The position numbers and the translations under genes are program-made. The notes below the pieces were generated by a model. That model had not been told where the DNA came from and did not search any database. It saw only the letters and a program-made list of their open reading frames with translations. Positions 21,410 through 33,189 of a stretch of 64,000 nt of DNA are shown one piece after another. Source of the stretch: Craterostigma plantagineum (Eukaryota > Streptophyta > Magnoliopsida > Lamiales > Linderniaceae); NCBI GenBank assembly GCA_027422505.1, contig JAPQWV010000050.1, forward strand, positions 992,001-1,056,000. The letters run 5' to 3'. Numbering within the stretch: position 1 is the stretch's first letter; every line of letters begins with the position of its first letter.

Positions 21410-21541
21410 TTATTACGGCAGGCAGTGGGCCTGGTGGGCTTAGCCCGTCCTAAACCCTAAAACATTGCAGGCAGGGCGGGCCTTCATTTCTCGGGCCGGC
21501 CTGTCCGCGCCCGTCCCGCCTGCCCATTTTGACAGCTCTAG
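21410..21541 (-). mobile_element. hAT-type terminal region
   Basis: Read from the right, the sequence starts CTAGAGCTGTCAAAATGGGC and continues with a GC-rich GGCGGGACGGGC stretch. This is the typical end of many plant hAT elements. A GC-rich partner in inverted orientation lies near 17,075-17,160, but the left terminus and an 8-bp target duplication are not convincing. The element body between them would include the second defensin-like gene. Confidence 0.5.
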
Positions 21542-21544
21542 TAG

Positions 21545-22090
21545 TATGTGACGTAAACTATAGGTGACTGAATGGGTGTGAAATAAATTAAGCAGATATA
21601 ATTATGAGAGATCCTCCCCTAAATGGGACAATATGTAACAAAGGACTACTAGTTTCGTGAAGAGAGCATATACCAAAACTAAAATACTTCATTATTGTAG
21701 AAAATCTTAATATATTTTGAGTAATTTAGTAATAGTTTGGCAGCGTATCAAACGTGTTACTGTTAGGATGTTATTACGTCTAAAATCTCAATTTTTTAAC
21801 ACCACAACATATAAATACACGAGCTATGTACTTTGTTCGAATTATCCAATTTCAAAATTAAAACGTTCAGTTCTGTGTTAAATTTGAATTTGCCCGTCGA
21901 CTTAGGAACATACTGTTTTATTAATGGCCTCGATCTCAACAAACATCCCACGTTACAGTTCTGAGATGAGGAAAAGATCAAACCCAAAATTGGATATTAT
22001 TTAATTTTGGGTTATATGATTATAATTATGGCATAAGCCCGTTACGAATTACAATAATATAAAGACCATTTTGTCTCTGTCTTAGCTGCC
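21545..22090. other. Intergenic sequence upstream of the MYB gene
   Basis: AT-rich and gene-free. The last part, from about 22,090, carries CT-rich sequence typical of a plant 5' untranslated leader. Confidence 0.5.
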
Positions 22091-22831
22091 AATGTTCAAT
22101 TCTTTGGTTTCCCGCTACAACTATTTTGGTTGGTGTCTTCTCTTCGACTCTTTCTCTCTTTCGCTCTCCTCAGCTCGGCGCACCGTTTCAATCTCATTAA
22201 AACCCTAAGGCTCAGCGAAACCCGTCGCTTGATTCTCTCAATTGCATTAACGTAGGTGTTATTGTCCGTTTTAATTCGTTTCTGCTGATTATAAATATAT
22301 GCGATCCTCTTTTTTTTTTTTAGCTGTTCGATTGATTACGGATTAGCTGCATTTGATCTGTTCTAGGTGAAATTCGCGATCCGAGTAAATTTTGGTTCCT
22401 GATTGCATGGGTTTCTCTGTTAATCGTGTTGTACAATTTGGTGTATTGTTTGATATGAGTGTATGAAGTCCTGGAAGTTCAATAGTTAGGAAAGGGATAG
22501 CAGTCTCTTTCCGCCTCTGTTTATGGTCTATCGAAGGTTTAACAGTGGAAGAAGAAAAAACTTGCAGCTTCGATGTTTGGATAGTTATAGGATTGATGTT
22601 CCCCACAGCTAGTAGATGTTTCCAAGGATTAGGATTCGAAGTCTATTTTTGTTCGGGGTGTGCTTTTTTTTTTTTTATCTGCTGCTAATGTTTATCGACA
22701 CTTTCGATGGCTTTATTATTTTCAGAAATGTATGTTATGATGACTACTAATTTTGTCTCTTGAAAACTACCTTGTCTGTCCTCAAGTTCTTTTTCCTTTG
22801 GTTCAATTGCATCCACATTAGCTGGGAGGTC

Positions 22832-25758
22832 ATGATCCAAATTAAGTCAGAATTATGCACACCAGAGTCTACAAAACAAGTTGGGTTTTCGGCATCTTCA
22901 TTTTCCGAGGGCAGTTCAGGCGCAATCACCCCTAGATCCTCCTCCGAACCTGGGTATGTGTTCTATGCTCTGCGATCATATAAAAGTTAGGAGTAGACTC
23001 AATTGGAACACCGGCCATCGTGTAGCTTTTGTAAAGTGCTATGTCCTGAAATAAGCCAAAAGCTAATCTTTTTATTTAGGATAGTTAAATGCATCTGAAT
23101 GTAGTGCTGCAACATTCACAGGGTCCAAGATTATACTTAATACCTGTAGTGTTATACCTGTTATGTTATATTATATAGCAGTTTGATACATGTATGTCGC
23201 AAACACGGAATCTAATATTTCCTAGATGCTTCTCAAAATTTGGAAAAACCGATAACATTATTGATAATGGTAGAGTGAGGAGTGCTGTTAATCGAAGAGA
23301 TTCTATTGTTATTCGAGGTACCTTGTGCCTTTCAACTCCATGCTTCTTCTAGCTCACATCTATTTTCCTTTATGTAATATCGGTTTAGCGTTAGAAGGAG
23401 TTCTGGACCAACCAGACGTTCCTCACGAGCAGGCTGGACAAGTGAAGAGGTACTATAATTTGTTACAAGCGATAAATGAACTTCTTTGAAGCTTTTGCTG
23501 TTTTTGTGTGCTCGCGTTTCCACTTAACTGTGCGGCTACATGATTGTACAGGATAAGCTACTGACTGAGTTGGTGCAAACTTACAACGGAAGAAATTGGA
23601 AGAAAATAGGTGGTTGATATGGTTCTTTCTAAACAAAATAGTGTTCAATCTCATCCACTTAACTATGTGTTTTTGTGGTGATCCTATGTGGCTAAGTTGT
23701 TTCCTCGGTGGATGGCTTTTCAATGATGAGGCCTATTTGTTAGTCCTGCAACCCGATTTGGAACTTCTGGCTGCTTAAGTATTTCAGTGACTTATGTTAC
23801 TCCTCTGGAAAAAAACAACCAACAGATTCTGAACTCTATATCTTGACTTGGATAAGAAGTGTCTATGGTCCCTGATTAGTATTAGTGACATCTTAATTTA
23901 TCTATATTGTTATTCTCAACCTTGTTGTTGAATGGTTATATTTTGCAGCTGCATGCATCCCAGGTAGGACAGATGTTCAGTGCTTGCATCGTTGGCAGAA
24001 GGTTCTCAATCCAGAACTCATTAAAGGACCTTGGACAAAGGAGGTAATATCTTTGGTTCTTAAGTCACAGTATGTGTGACTGTTATGTAATATGTATTCC
24101 TCATTCTTCTAAATTTTGAAGGAAGATGATTGTATAAGCGAGTTAGTTGTGAAGCATGGCTGCAAGAAATGGTCGACTATTGCAAAGCGTTTACCAGGTC
24201 GCATTGGTAAGCAGTGCCGAGAGAGGTAAAACAATCAATTTCCTTAACTAATTTTACACGAAAGCATGAACATCTGTGCATCATATATATGATATGTAAA
24301 CTTCCTAGTTGTACAAAGCTATATGAACATCTGTCACATTTTGCTACTTGTATTTCTATCAACTTCAATGTGCAGCAAAGGAAGGATGAGAAACACTTGG
24401 TTATCTGCTTATGTTTGGCCTTTATCGTGCAGGTGGCATAATCATCTTGACCCATCAATAAAAAAGGATGCATGGACTGAAGAGGAAGACGCAATTCTAT
24501 TACAGCATCACAAACAATTTGGAAACAAATGGGCAGATATTGCCAAGTTCCTACCTGGAAGGTACATGTTGCAAAGATATCCACCAAGATTGAGATGAGA
24601 AACTGCGATGCATGTTCGGATTAGAACTTGGCAAAACTTTTACACCACTTGTTTAAGTACTAGTGAAGATTAATCTTGCATGTTTCAAATGGTTGATTAG
24701 TTTTCATCTCGTTCACTCACAGGACCGACAATGCTATTAAAAATCATTGGAATAGCTCGCTAAAAAGGAAGCCAGACCTAGTTTTGCTGCGTTCATCTCC
24801 ACTAGAATTTCCAAAAAGCAAATCTCCAGATGTCCCCAGTTGTGAGAAAATTCTGGAATCAGAAGTCTATAATAGTAAGCCCTACTCTGGTAAATCTATG
24901 TACTTTGGACCAGAAATCTTATACCAGGGAAATGTCTATTCCTCTGCAGAATGTCAAGAAAACAAATCTTCTCTGCTAGGACTTCAAAGATCTGTCATTG
25001 GAATTGAAAATGACGAATGTGATAACACCTGCACAACAATTGCTAACAAGAAGAAATCTATGGAGGCTTTCATGTGCAACCAATCATCTGCTGCTATGGA
25101 TGATCATCTTGGACCAATTTTTGTTTGCAGTGATGATGTTTCTCCAGCTACAGGTTCAACGGTGTCGAGATCTCCTAAAAGGCCTAAACAGAGCCCTATA
25201 GAGATAAATGACCTTCAATGCTCACATGTCGACATTTCTCTAAGCTTGTCATTAAGCGGATTGTGCAACGAGTGCCAAAAGACTAATGAAAGCAGCAGAG
25301 TTCACAAAGCACATCCATCAACAGCTCATGAGTACACAAGCCATCACCTTTCTCCTTCAAAAACCTCTGATCCTTCCCTAAATATCTCTACTGGCAATCA
25401 CAGCCCAGAATTCGTGCTGAGAAATTCGTCTGTTAGTTATAGAAGTACGCCTTTGATAATAAGAAAGAGGTCTCTTATGGAAGTGGAAGATTCATGTTCA
25501 ACAGCTCCAGCAAGTTTGATTTCTTCATGTCCATCTGTTGTAGAAGATTCAAGTGGCTCAATGCTGAAGAGTAAGCAAAGTCCATTGCTTTCTGAGAATT
25601 CCACCAAACTTGGAATGCTAGCAAGTGTACCAATTCTTGAAAGGCGTTTGGAATATTCGTTCGACTTGGAGTGGGATAAGAACAATATAAGATGCTGTGC
25701 TCCCTCTTCTGTCGACCCAGAACTGAAGCTAGGAGCAAACCTGATGTTAGCTCCATGA
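22832..25758 (+). CDS. MYB3R: Three-repeat MYB transcription factor (MYB3R type)
   Basis: Seven coding exons join in frame: 22,832-22,953, 23,389-23,449, 23,552-23,609, 23,949-24,043, 24,122-24,225, 24,433-24,561 and 24,723-25,758, giving about 534 residues. Three MYB repeats are visible at about residues 55-105 (AGWTSEE to HRWQKVL), 107-157 (GPWTKEED to ERWHNHL) and 159-208 (DAWTEEED to NHWNSSL), with all nine spaced tryptophans. This R1R2R3 layout defines MYB3R proteins, nuclear factors that bind MSA elements in G2/M-phase cell-cycle genes as activators or repressors. The C-terminal half is long, Ser-rich and without a domain I recognise. A 5'-UTR intron is likely (donor after 22,251, acceptor before 22,822). 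A poly(A) signal AATAAA lies at 26,005. The gene converges on the trihelix gene. Activator or repressor class cannot be decided here. Confidence 0.92.
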
Positions 25759-26182
25759 CTACTTCAATGAGTAAGTCAAAATATCGCTCTCTATGAATTC
25801 ATCATTTCATATTTCATATTATTTTTATTTAATTTGTTGCGAAATACTTACCTTGTAGCTTCACTTCAAGATCAACCATCTCAGTTGATGGAGGAGAAAG
25901 GAAATCCAAGTCACAGTTGGCTTTGATATCAACAACTTCTATAACTACATCAGTGGGCTGTCTTGTCTTGATCTAGACTTTTTTTAGATTTTTCAATTTT
26001 TATCAATAAAATGTTTCTGAATACTTGATGATTCTGCCCTACTTACCCATTAGTATACAAGTACATATATCGTGCAATAAGAGTTGAAATAATTGATTGG
26101 AAATTTAGATGTTTCTGTGATGATATTCATAAGTGACTACTGAATATAACAAAGCAAAAATGCTGAAAGATTTTGAACAATC

Positions 26183-27272
26183 TTAACGATTGGCGATTTT
26201 AGTAAGAGCATCTGCAATCTTGGTAAGAGCTGCTTTTAGATTCTCAGTATCTTCCTTCCTCTGATTCATCTCTAGCTGGTGATTTATCTTTTGAACTTCA
26301 ACCCATTCTTTCATCAGAATGTGATTTCTTTCCACAGCTTGGACCAGATCGTTGACCAAGTCAACGTTCGGACAGTCGCCCGCCGAGGAAGAACGCCTTC
26401 TTCTCTTCGCCCTCTCTTGAGAGTCCGATTCTCGGGCAAACTGTGGGCTCGTAGGCGTTTTGCTTCCAACACCTTTTGGTTCGAACCCACAAAAAGAAAA
26501 GGCAGAAAATAGGTATGTGAAGTTGTGCAACGTTTAAGCTATAGTAAATTCATATTTGATGTGTGTTCTCTACCTGGAGATGAATTTGCCTGATAAAACG
26601 ATGGACATCTCAGTTCTGCCAAAACAAGAAAAAATCGAAGATGACCTTTCTTGTCAAGATCCTTGAAAATATGTTGAACGTCTCAAAAGAGTCGAACATA
26701 CCTGAAATAGGCGCTGGCGAAGGAATAGCGTCGCCTTTTTCTTCCTTTTCAGCGCCATCTTCGCATTCTTGAGCCTCATCATCCTCACACTCACCTTCTA
26801 CGCCATCATCACCATCATTCCCATCATCACCATCACCATCATCGACACGGAACGTCGTCACCAATGCAAGTTCATAGCCCTTCTTCGAACGAACTTCTTT
26901 ATTACCATCCATAACATCGTACACCTCCCTGTCGAAAAATCCCGGAAGCTTCCTCTCCCTCCTAAGCTCGCTCCTCATTTCCCAGAAAGATCCAACTTCT
27001 TCCTTGGACGTCGATAACTCCCACGTCTTTATCTTCTTGAAATCGCAGACGAGGTTTCCCCACCTCTTTCTGCACTGAACCGATCCTCGATTGACTCCGT
27101 TCCTTCTGCAGTGGGACGAAATCGAATCCCATTTCAGCTCGGGCTTGTGGGGCCCGCGGGCTTTCGTCCTTACGCGCTCTTCTGCGATCTGCTTACCTTC
27201 TATGAGGATCATCGTCTCTTGCTGGGTCCAACGTGGATGCCTTGGAACTGTTCTGCTTCTCTGCTCGTCCAT
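26183..27272 (-). CDS. Trihelix transcription factor, ASR3-like
   Basis: Two exons on the minus strand, 27,272-26,702 and 26,472-26,183, join as G|GT in frame and give about 286 residues. Residues about 12-80 form the trihelix DNA-binding domain (RWTQQETMILIEGKQIAEER, KWDSISSHCRRNGVNRGSVQ, then CRKRWGNL), with the spaced tryptophans of the family. The wording, notably GVNRG.VQCRKRW, is that of the ASR3/SH4-related group, in which Arabidopsis ASR3 is a repressor of immune genes. A very acidic Asp/Glu linker follows (about residues 140-180), then a basic KRRRR patch and a C-terminal helix rich in heptads (DLVQAVERN to ALTKIADALTKIANR), the usual dimerisation region. A downstream in-frame alternative would read through the intron, but the spliced form fits the family better. 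Confidence 0.87.
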
Positions 27273-27419
27273 AATAACCTTATTATGTTTTTTTCTTATT
27301 GTGTTTGTTTGGAGAAGATTGAGATTAAGCCTCTACTTTATATGGATTAAGACATCATGCTTGTGTGTATGTTTGTGTGATCTTTGTGATTCACTGTCCA
27401 TATATTAACGTCTCAGATT

Positions 27420-28070
27420 TCATGAGGCAGGTTTTTGTCTCTTAAGGGACATTACAATAACCTATATTAAGGCAGCTCAATACCAGTTTCAGCGTGTCTT
27501 TAATGGGAGATTTGTCTGAATCATGGTGGATTAAGTCACATTGCTCATGTTTTTATGCTATTTTTGTCGCATGACTTGGGACTTAATAAGGGCAGTGTGT
27601 GATATTCTGTATCAAGGGATTGAATGCTCAGGGCTCGTCAAGTATTGAATGCAGAGGTTTTATTACAATATATTATCTTTCTGATTTAGGATTTAGCAAT
27701 ATTTTCTGAGTGAGTGGACATTGGTGTGAGCAGCTTTATTTATTTTTTACGTGGAGTTTGAGTTCGACGAGCATATCACCAGCCCGACATCATTAACCCT
27801 AATCAAGCTCGGGCTTCCTATTTTCTTAGCAGCATTAGGGTTTTTTTTTTTTAATCGCAATCTTCATCTAATCGGCAAAGCACACAAGTAATAATAACTC
27901 TACCACCATTGTTTAAGTATCATCACAATACCTTAACAATTGTCATGACAAAGAATTATTAATAAGCAAGCATGCATCTTGTAGAATAACATGACATTGT
28001 CCGACCCAACTCACCAACGGACAAACAAACAAACAAAAACACACAGATAATGTATTATTTCTTATCCCAC
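27420..28070. other. Promoter side of the trihelix gene and start of the AGP array
   Basis: 27,420-27,740 is the gene-free 5' flank of the trihelix gene. From about 27,740, sequence such as 'cattaaccctaatcaagctc' and 'tatcatcacaataccttaa' matches 38,700-38,960 and 41,020-41,260, so the arabinogalactan-peptide repeat unit starts here. Confidence 0.55.
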
Positions 28071-28071
28071 T

Positions 28072-28289
28072 TTAAGCCATCGTCATCATAAAAGCAGCAG
28101 CCAATGAAACGACGACAGCCACAAAATTGCCTGCAGATGGCAGAGGAGAGATCGCCCACGACGGAGTCGGCGCCGGAGAGGTCGTCTCCGGTGGTGGGCG
28201 CCGGAGAAGGTGCTTGGTCGGCGGCCATGGCCAGAGAAGCCACCGTTGCGGCGATTAAGAAAAAGATGAATAGCTTCTTTATATGCCAT
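28072..28289 (-). pseudogene. Arabinogalactan peptide, frameshifted copy 1
   Basis: Compared with the intact gene at 41,393-41,611, this copy keeps the start (MAYKEA), the signal-peptide region, AADQAPSPAP and the stop. It has lost two bases after codon 6 and about five bases in the proline-rich part, so the frame shifts twice. An open frame through it (ending in a Cys-rich nonsense tail) is an artefact of the second shift. I infer a dead member of the local AG-peptide array. Confidence 0.8.
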
Positions 28290-28797
28290 TAATGATATAT
28301 GATTAAAATATTTATTTATCTCTCTCGATGAAATCAAATTGTTGATGGCATTTTGGTCGTTCGGGGTATAGTGTATTTATAGTTGTAGTAAGGGAGTAAT
28401 TGTGCTTACATTTGCAAACACTTGGCAAACATTGTTTTAGTGACCACGACGCAGTAAAACATATATACGTAGACAAAAAGATATGCCAGTTACGAAGATG
28501 TATATATAAGATAACTCAATGGGTTGATAATTACTACCCACTAGTATTGAAGAAATCGTAACATTGTTTTGCACCTTTCTTTCCATATTATTAACTCGCG
28601 GTACGTTGCACAAAAGCATTGTTCTACTCATTCAAATATTTTATACACACTGTCACACAAAGATGTCGCTTTATTTAATGTTCAATCTATTGGTTATGAC
28701 TATATCTACACGACAATCATCTTTATGCGGATTTTCTTTTTTCACAAAATTTTTAAAAAAGAATATTTCCGTGATCAATTTATTAACTACTCCAGCT

Positions 28798-29674
28798 TAG
28801 GGTTGCAAACGAATCGAATCGAGTCGACCACCATATTCTATTTGTATTCTTTTATTTTCCGAATATTCATATTCATATTCTTTTATTAGTCGAATAATAA
28901 AATTGATTCATATTCTATTTGATAATATATTCGAATATATTTTGCGAATATTCGGATACGAATAATTTTTTTCAGAAAACCTGTTTTAAGAAAACAAATA
29001 ACGCAAAAAAAAACGTAATGAATAAAAATGCGGTTACGACATAAAAAGAAAAACATAGCAAAAGATATCATTAGGTTATCCAATACATCATACGAAAGCA
29101 CAAAAAAATCTTTCATCGATAAATTCCAAAAATAATTGTTTTCCTTAGCTTGCTTCGATCATCATCCATGCAATACCACATCAACCGATTCTTCTTCTAT
29201 TTATAGAATAATAAGAAATGAAATATATGATTTACGGCTTAAGAAAGGAAAAATTAAAAGAACTACGGTGGCTGTGCGAGGGAGAGCAGAACTACGGTGG
29301 GGCTCAAATTATTGGAAGAAGCAATTCAATCGTCTAGGGCTTTTGCTTTACTTTTAACTGTTTATTAGTTTCACTATTTACAATTAAATCATGTGAGCTT
29401 TTCACTTTGGGCCATATATATTCTTTTAAGTATTTCGTTCATATTACTACGTAATTTATAATATATATATTTTTAATATATATTATATTATTCGAATCGA
29501 ATATTCTAAAAAATTCGAATCGAATATTGTCATATTGTATTCTTATTCGAAAATTAGTCGAATCGAAAAAAATATTCTTATTCGGATTTGATATTCTAAT
29601 ATTTCGAATCCGAAATCTTAAATTTCGATCGAATTTCGAATCGAACAAAAAGATTCGATTCATTTGCAACCCTA
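28798..29674. mobile_element. Non-autonomous hAT element (877 bp)
   Basis: The ends are TAGGGTTGCAAACGAATCGA and its inverse (...GATTCATTTGCAACCCTA), flanked by a perfect 8-bp duplication CTCCAGCT (28,790-28,797 and 29,675-29,682). TIR sequence and 8-bp duplication are typical of hAT elements. Subterminal regions are packed with ATTCGAATCGAA-type repeats. No transposase is present. The empty site is visible in the sister repeat units ('ctacactagcttgagattt' at about 37,545 and 39,830). Confidence 0.9.
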
Positions 29675-30178
29675 CTCCAGCTTGAGATTTTAAAATATCC
29701 AATGCGATCACGACACAACGAATGTAAGAATATAACGTGAGAAAGAACAGAATTCCTCACGGGGTAATATTAATGTCTTGGGATGTTATTTCATCCCTTA
29801 GGTAAGGAGTTCGAACCCCGTGAGTAGAATTTGAGACATATTTGAATATGATATACAATTAACATACTCGGGGGATGGTAAATTCACTCAGAATTTCAAC
29901 ACCGAAGAAAGCTGCGCGTAAGCCCACCCATAGCCGAGATTGGAAATACTCCAGGGTCTTAAATAAGAAAGAATAAGAAAGAATAAGAAAATATTATAAT
30001 GATCCATTATTATATATAATAGGGTCAATTTGAAATGAGGCCCCATTAAGGGTTTGGTTTCGAATTCAGGCTCTCTTTGAGAATTTTTTAGGTTAAAGGA
30101 CTCATTTTATGTGGTGTAAAAAGTGATATGAAAGATATATGAACTGTTATAGAATGATCGTTTTGTGTTACAAATTTT

Positions 30179-30638
30179 TGTTGGCGTGGCAGCGGACCGG
30201 TCGAGTAATACCGCGGCTAAGCATTTGAACAATTAAAGATAAAATGTGGACACCGAAATTTAACGTGGAAAACCCCCAAACAAATCGGGGTAAAAACCAC
30301 GGGCAAGGAAGAAGAATTTACTATAGGAGAAATATAGGAGTTACAACCTCTCGTACAAAGGAGAAACCCCTCAATATATCTCTTTATAGTCGGAGAAAAT
30401 ACCCGACAAACTCTATTATTTTCCCTCTATTTTTTCTCTCTTTACTGATCCCTTTGGATTTCTTTTGTGGGATGATCTTTCATCAACTGATCTCGATGGC
30501 CTTTTATAGGTGAAGGAATACCATGTGAACTAACCAAAATATTCAGCACACCAAAGGAATGCTGCGCCACTTTCTTTTTTCACGCGTTAGCAGCCTTTGA
30601 CCATTTCCAAAACCCATGTGGGTTTATTTATGTCGACA
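30179..30638 (-). repeat. 3' LTR of the Copia element
   Basis: Pairs with the LTR at 32,401-32,864. A purine-rich tract (on the minus strand AAGTGGGATAT, about 30,639-30,649) immediately precedes it and serves as the plus-strand primer site. Confidence 0.9.
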
Positions 30639-30713
30639 ATATCCCACTTGAAGATTTGATTGAGGATCAATCGGATCTTCGCACCATTCTTTCTCCCTCG
30701 TCTTTCATGTTGC

Positions 30714-32222
30714 TTACGTCTCCGCTAGGCCACTCGAGGAACGACACCAAACGAACTTGTCAGTGTTGACCGAGTCAACATACCCTCTGACAGTAAAGTC
30801 TGTTCCCCCGTAACATAATGCAACATATGAGATTCCTTTGATATATCGTAGGATCCTCTTCACCGTGCTCCAATGCTCTTTGCCCGGATTCGCCATGTAC
30901 CGACTTACTACTCCCACTGCCTGTGCAATGTCTGGTCGTGTACAAATCATCGCGAACATAAGACTTTCCACCGCTGATGCATACGGTACTCGAGTCATCT
31001 CCATCCTCCCTTCTTCACTGCTAGGACTCATACTTGAGGATAATTTGAAATTACCAAGAGGTGGGGTAGAAATTGGCTTTGAAGCATCGCAAGACCTTCC
31101 TCACATAATTTTTCTGCGAAAGCCAAATCTTCTTGTTATTTCTGTCTCGGTAAATTTGCATCCCTAGAATCTTGTTTGCTGGTCCCAAGTCCTTCATTTC
31201 AAATTCCCTAGCCAACTGTGCCTTGAGTTCTTCAACACGATCTTTGTTGGGGCCTGCTACCAACATGTCGTCAACATAAAACAGTAATATGATAAAATCA
31301 TTATTACCAAACCTCTTGAAATATGCATAAGGGTCTGCGTTCAATCTGTTGTATCCAAGGCTCATGATGAAGGAATCAAATATCTTATACCAACACCTCG
31401 ACGCCTGTTTGAGACCGTATAGAGATTTATTCAACCTGCAAACCAAGTTCCGTTTTCCTTTGTCTTCAAAACCTTCCGGATGGAGCATATAAATCTCTTC
31501 TTCAAGATCTCCATGAAGAAAAGCCGTCTTCACATCTAGTTGCTCTAGATATAGGTCGAATGTAGCATACATCGCCAGGAGCACCCGAACAGTCGTCAAT
31601 CGAACCACAGGTGAGAATATCTCGTTGAAGTCGATGCCTTCTTTCTGAGCATAGCCTTTAACCACCAGTCGTGCACGAAAGCGCTCTGGTGCTGCTTCAG
31701 AAGAATCTTGTTCGACAGACTTCCCTTTCACCTGAATCGTCGTAGTCTCTGAGCTTTCCTTTGAAATAATCCGCTGGCTTTCTGGTCCACATCTCCATCG
31801 GTGTCTTCTGATCAATTGTCGTTGAAGGTGACCTATTGATCATGTAGTAGGCGGTGTTGACTGCTTCTGTCCAGTATTTATCCAGACCCGCAGCTCCCAA
31901 CATGGCTCTTCTCCTTTCCAACAGAGTCCTGTTCATCCACTCCGCCACTCCATTTTGTTGTGAAGTATACGCCGTAGTGAAGTGCCTTTTGATGCATTTC
32001 CTTTTGCAAAAGCTATCAAATTTATTGCCAGTATATTCTCCTCCATTATCCGTCCTCAAATATTTTTTATCTCGTCTGTCAGCGTGGCTGGGTTTCCATC
32101 GATAGCCTCCATACAGCCGTCCTTCCTCAAGATCGCCTTTATCTTTAATTTTCACAGTGAGAAGTTTCTCCCGTTGAATTTTTTAATATCAAACTTCGCC
32201 GTCATAATTTCCGCTCAGTCGT
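30714..32222 (-). pseudogene. Copia gag-pol remnant
   Basis: Reading down the minus strand: a gag start (TAKFDIKKFNGRNFSL, then a stop replacing the usual Trp) near 32,222-32,100. It jumps directly to the integrase core at 32,055 (YLRTDNGGEYTG, then TAYTSQQNGVAEWMNRTLLE), so the rest of gag, the protease and the integrase N-terminus are deleted. A second deletion near 31,750 joins integrase to reverse transcriptase (LVVKGYAQKEGIDF, LDVKTAFLHGDLEEEIYM, the catalytic YVDD in FYVDDMLV). After a frame break, an RNase H-side piece follows (31,031-30,714, RPDIAQAVGVVSRYM). It cannot make active proteins. Confidence 0.9.
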
Positions 32223-32387
32223 GAGCGATACCTCCGACGGGTTGCAGTAGATAATTATTGAACTCGTACCAGCTTTTTCGTCATCGTAACAAGGGCAGTA
32301 TAATATCTATTATTTTCTGATGTGGAGGGTCCAGTTAATGGCAACCACAGAGCATACGATAAATAGATATATAAAACCCAAGCTAGG

Positions 32388-32399
32388 CTCTGATACCAA
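32388..32399 (-). other. tRNA-Met primer-binding site of the Copia element
   Basis: TGGTATCAGAGC on the minus strand, one base after the 5' LTR, is complementary to the 3' end of plant initiator tRNA-Met, the standard Copia primer. Confidence 0.9.
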
Positions 32400-32400
32400 T

Positions 32401-32864
32401 TGTTGGCGTGGCAGCGGACCCGGTCGAGTAATACCGCGGCTAAGTATTTGAACAAGTAAAGATAAAATGTGGACACTGAAATTTAATGTGGAAAATCCCC
32501 AAACAATCGGGGTAAAAACCACGGGCAAGGAAGAAGAATTTACTATAGGAGAAATATAGGAGTTACAACCTCTCGTACTACAAAGGAGAAAACCCTCAAT
32601 ATCTCTCTTTATAGTCGGAGAAAATACCCGACAAACTCCCTATTATTTTCCCTCTATTTTTTCTCTCTTTACTGATCCCTTTGGATTTCTTTTTTGGGAT
32701 GACCTTTCATCAACTGATCTTGATGGCCTTTTATAGGTGAAGGAATACCATGTGAACTAACCAAAATATTCAGCACACCAAAGGAATGCTGCGCCACTTT
32801 CTTTTTCACGTGTTAGCAGCCTTTGACCATTTCCAAAACCCATCGGGGTTTATTTATGTCGACA
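32401..32864 (-). repeat. 5' LTR of the Copia element
   Basis: Pairs with 30,179-30,638, ends in TG...CA, and is directly followed on the minus strand by the primer-binding site. Confidence 0.92.
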
Positions 32865-33189
32865 GTTTTAACATACTGGTATGTCAGAGCAACTAAGTGG
32901 TACTGCAGAAAATAAACTGGTAGCTGATGATCATAAGCTGGTACCGAATTATGGTTTTGTGTTACAAAATTTGAACATACTGGTATGAAAGAGCAATGAA
33001 GTGGTACTCGCAGAAAATGGGTCTTTAAAACTAAATTTTTTGCCAAGAGGACCTGAATCCTAAATGATAATTATGTGGGGGTCTGAAATGAAAATACCCC
33101 TGTATAATAATGATTACATGTACAATTAACTGAGCGCATTTGCAAACAATAAAAATGGACATGAATGATATATTTACGGTGATGGCATG

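Larger units (their letters stand above)
30179..32864 (-). mobile_element. Deleted Copia LTR retrotransposon (2.7 kb)
   Basis: Two LTRs (30,179-30,638 and 32,401-32,864) bracket about 1.76 kb of internal sequence. On the minus strand the LTR begins TGTCGACATAAATAAACCC and ends CCACGCCAACA. The 5-bp flanks are ATTTT and GTTTT, a target duplication with one change. A primer-binding site for initiator tRNA-Met and remnants of gag, integrase, reverse transcriptase and RNase H follow in Copia order. A full element would be about 5 kb, so about half is missing. The LTRs differ only by scattered small changes, which suggests a fairly recent insertion. Confidence 0.93.
30021..33102. mobile_element. 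TACCACTTC-repeat element, copy C, split by a Copia element
   Basis: Left piece 30,021-30,178 and right piece 32,870-33,102 together match copy B (15,345-15,737) in reverse orientation along its length. Edges are 'agggtcaatttgaaatgagg' and, in reverse, 'aggggtattttcatttcaga'. TATAAT flanks both outer ends (30,015-30,020; 33,103-33,108). The Copia retrotransposon lies exactly in the 'acaaatttt|aacatactgg' site. Confidence 0.75.

Noticed and set aside
26516..26600. A 16-bp microexon in the trihelix gene (26,577-26,592)
   Set aside because: It has GT-AG-like borders, but including it breaks the frame into the conserved C-terminal exon; direct joining of the two main exons keeps it.
28055..28243. 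Cys-rich secreted peptide at the first AGP copy
   Set aside because: The cysteine-rich tail arises only from a frameshift relative to the intact arabinogalactan-peptide copies, so it is not a conserved peptide.
29755..29830. Possible tRNA-derived SINE (ggttcgaac-like box B)
   Set aside because: A GAGTTCGAACCCC-like box is present here, and a relative at 37,680 has GGTTCGAAC, but no box A at the right distance and no poly(A) tail are seen. It also belongs to the AGP repeat unit.
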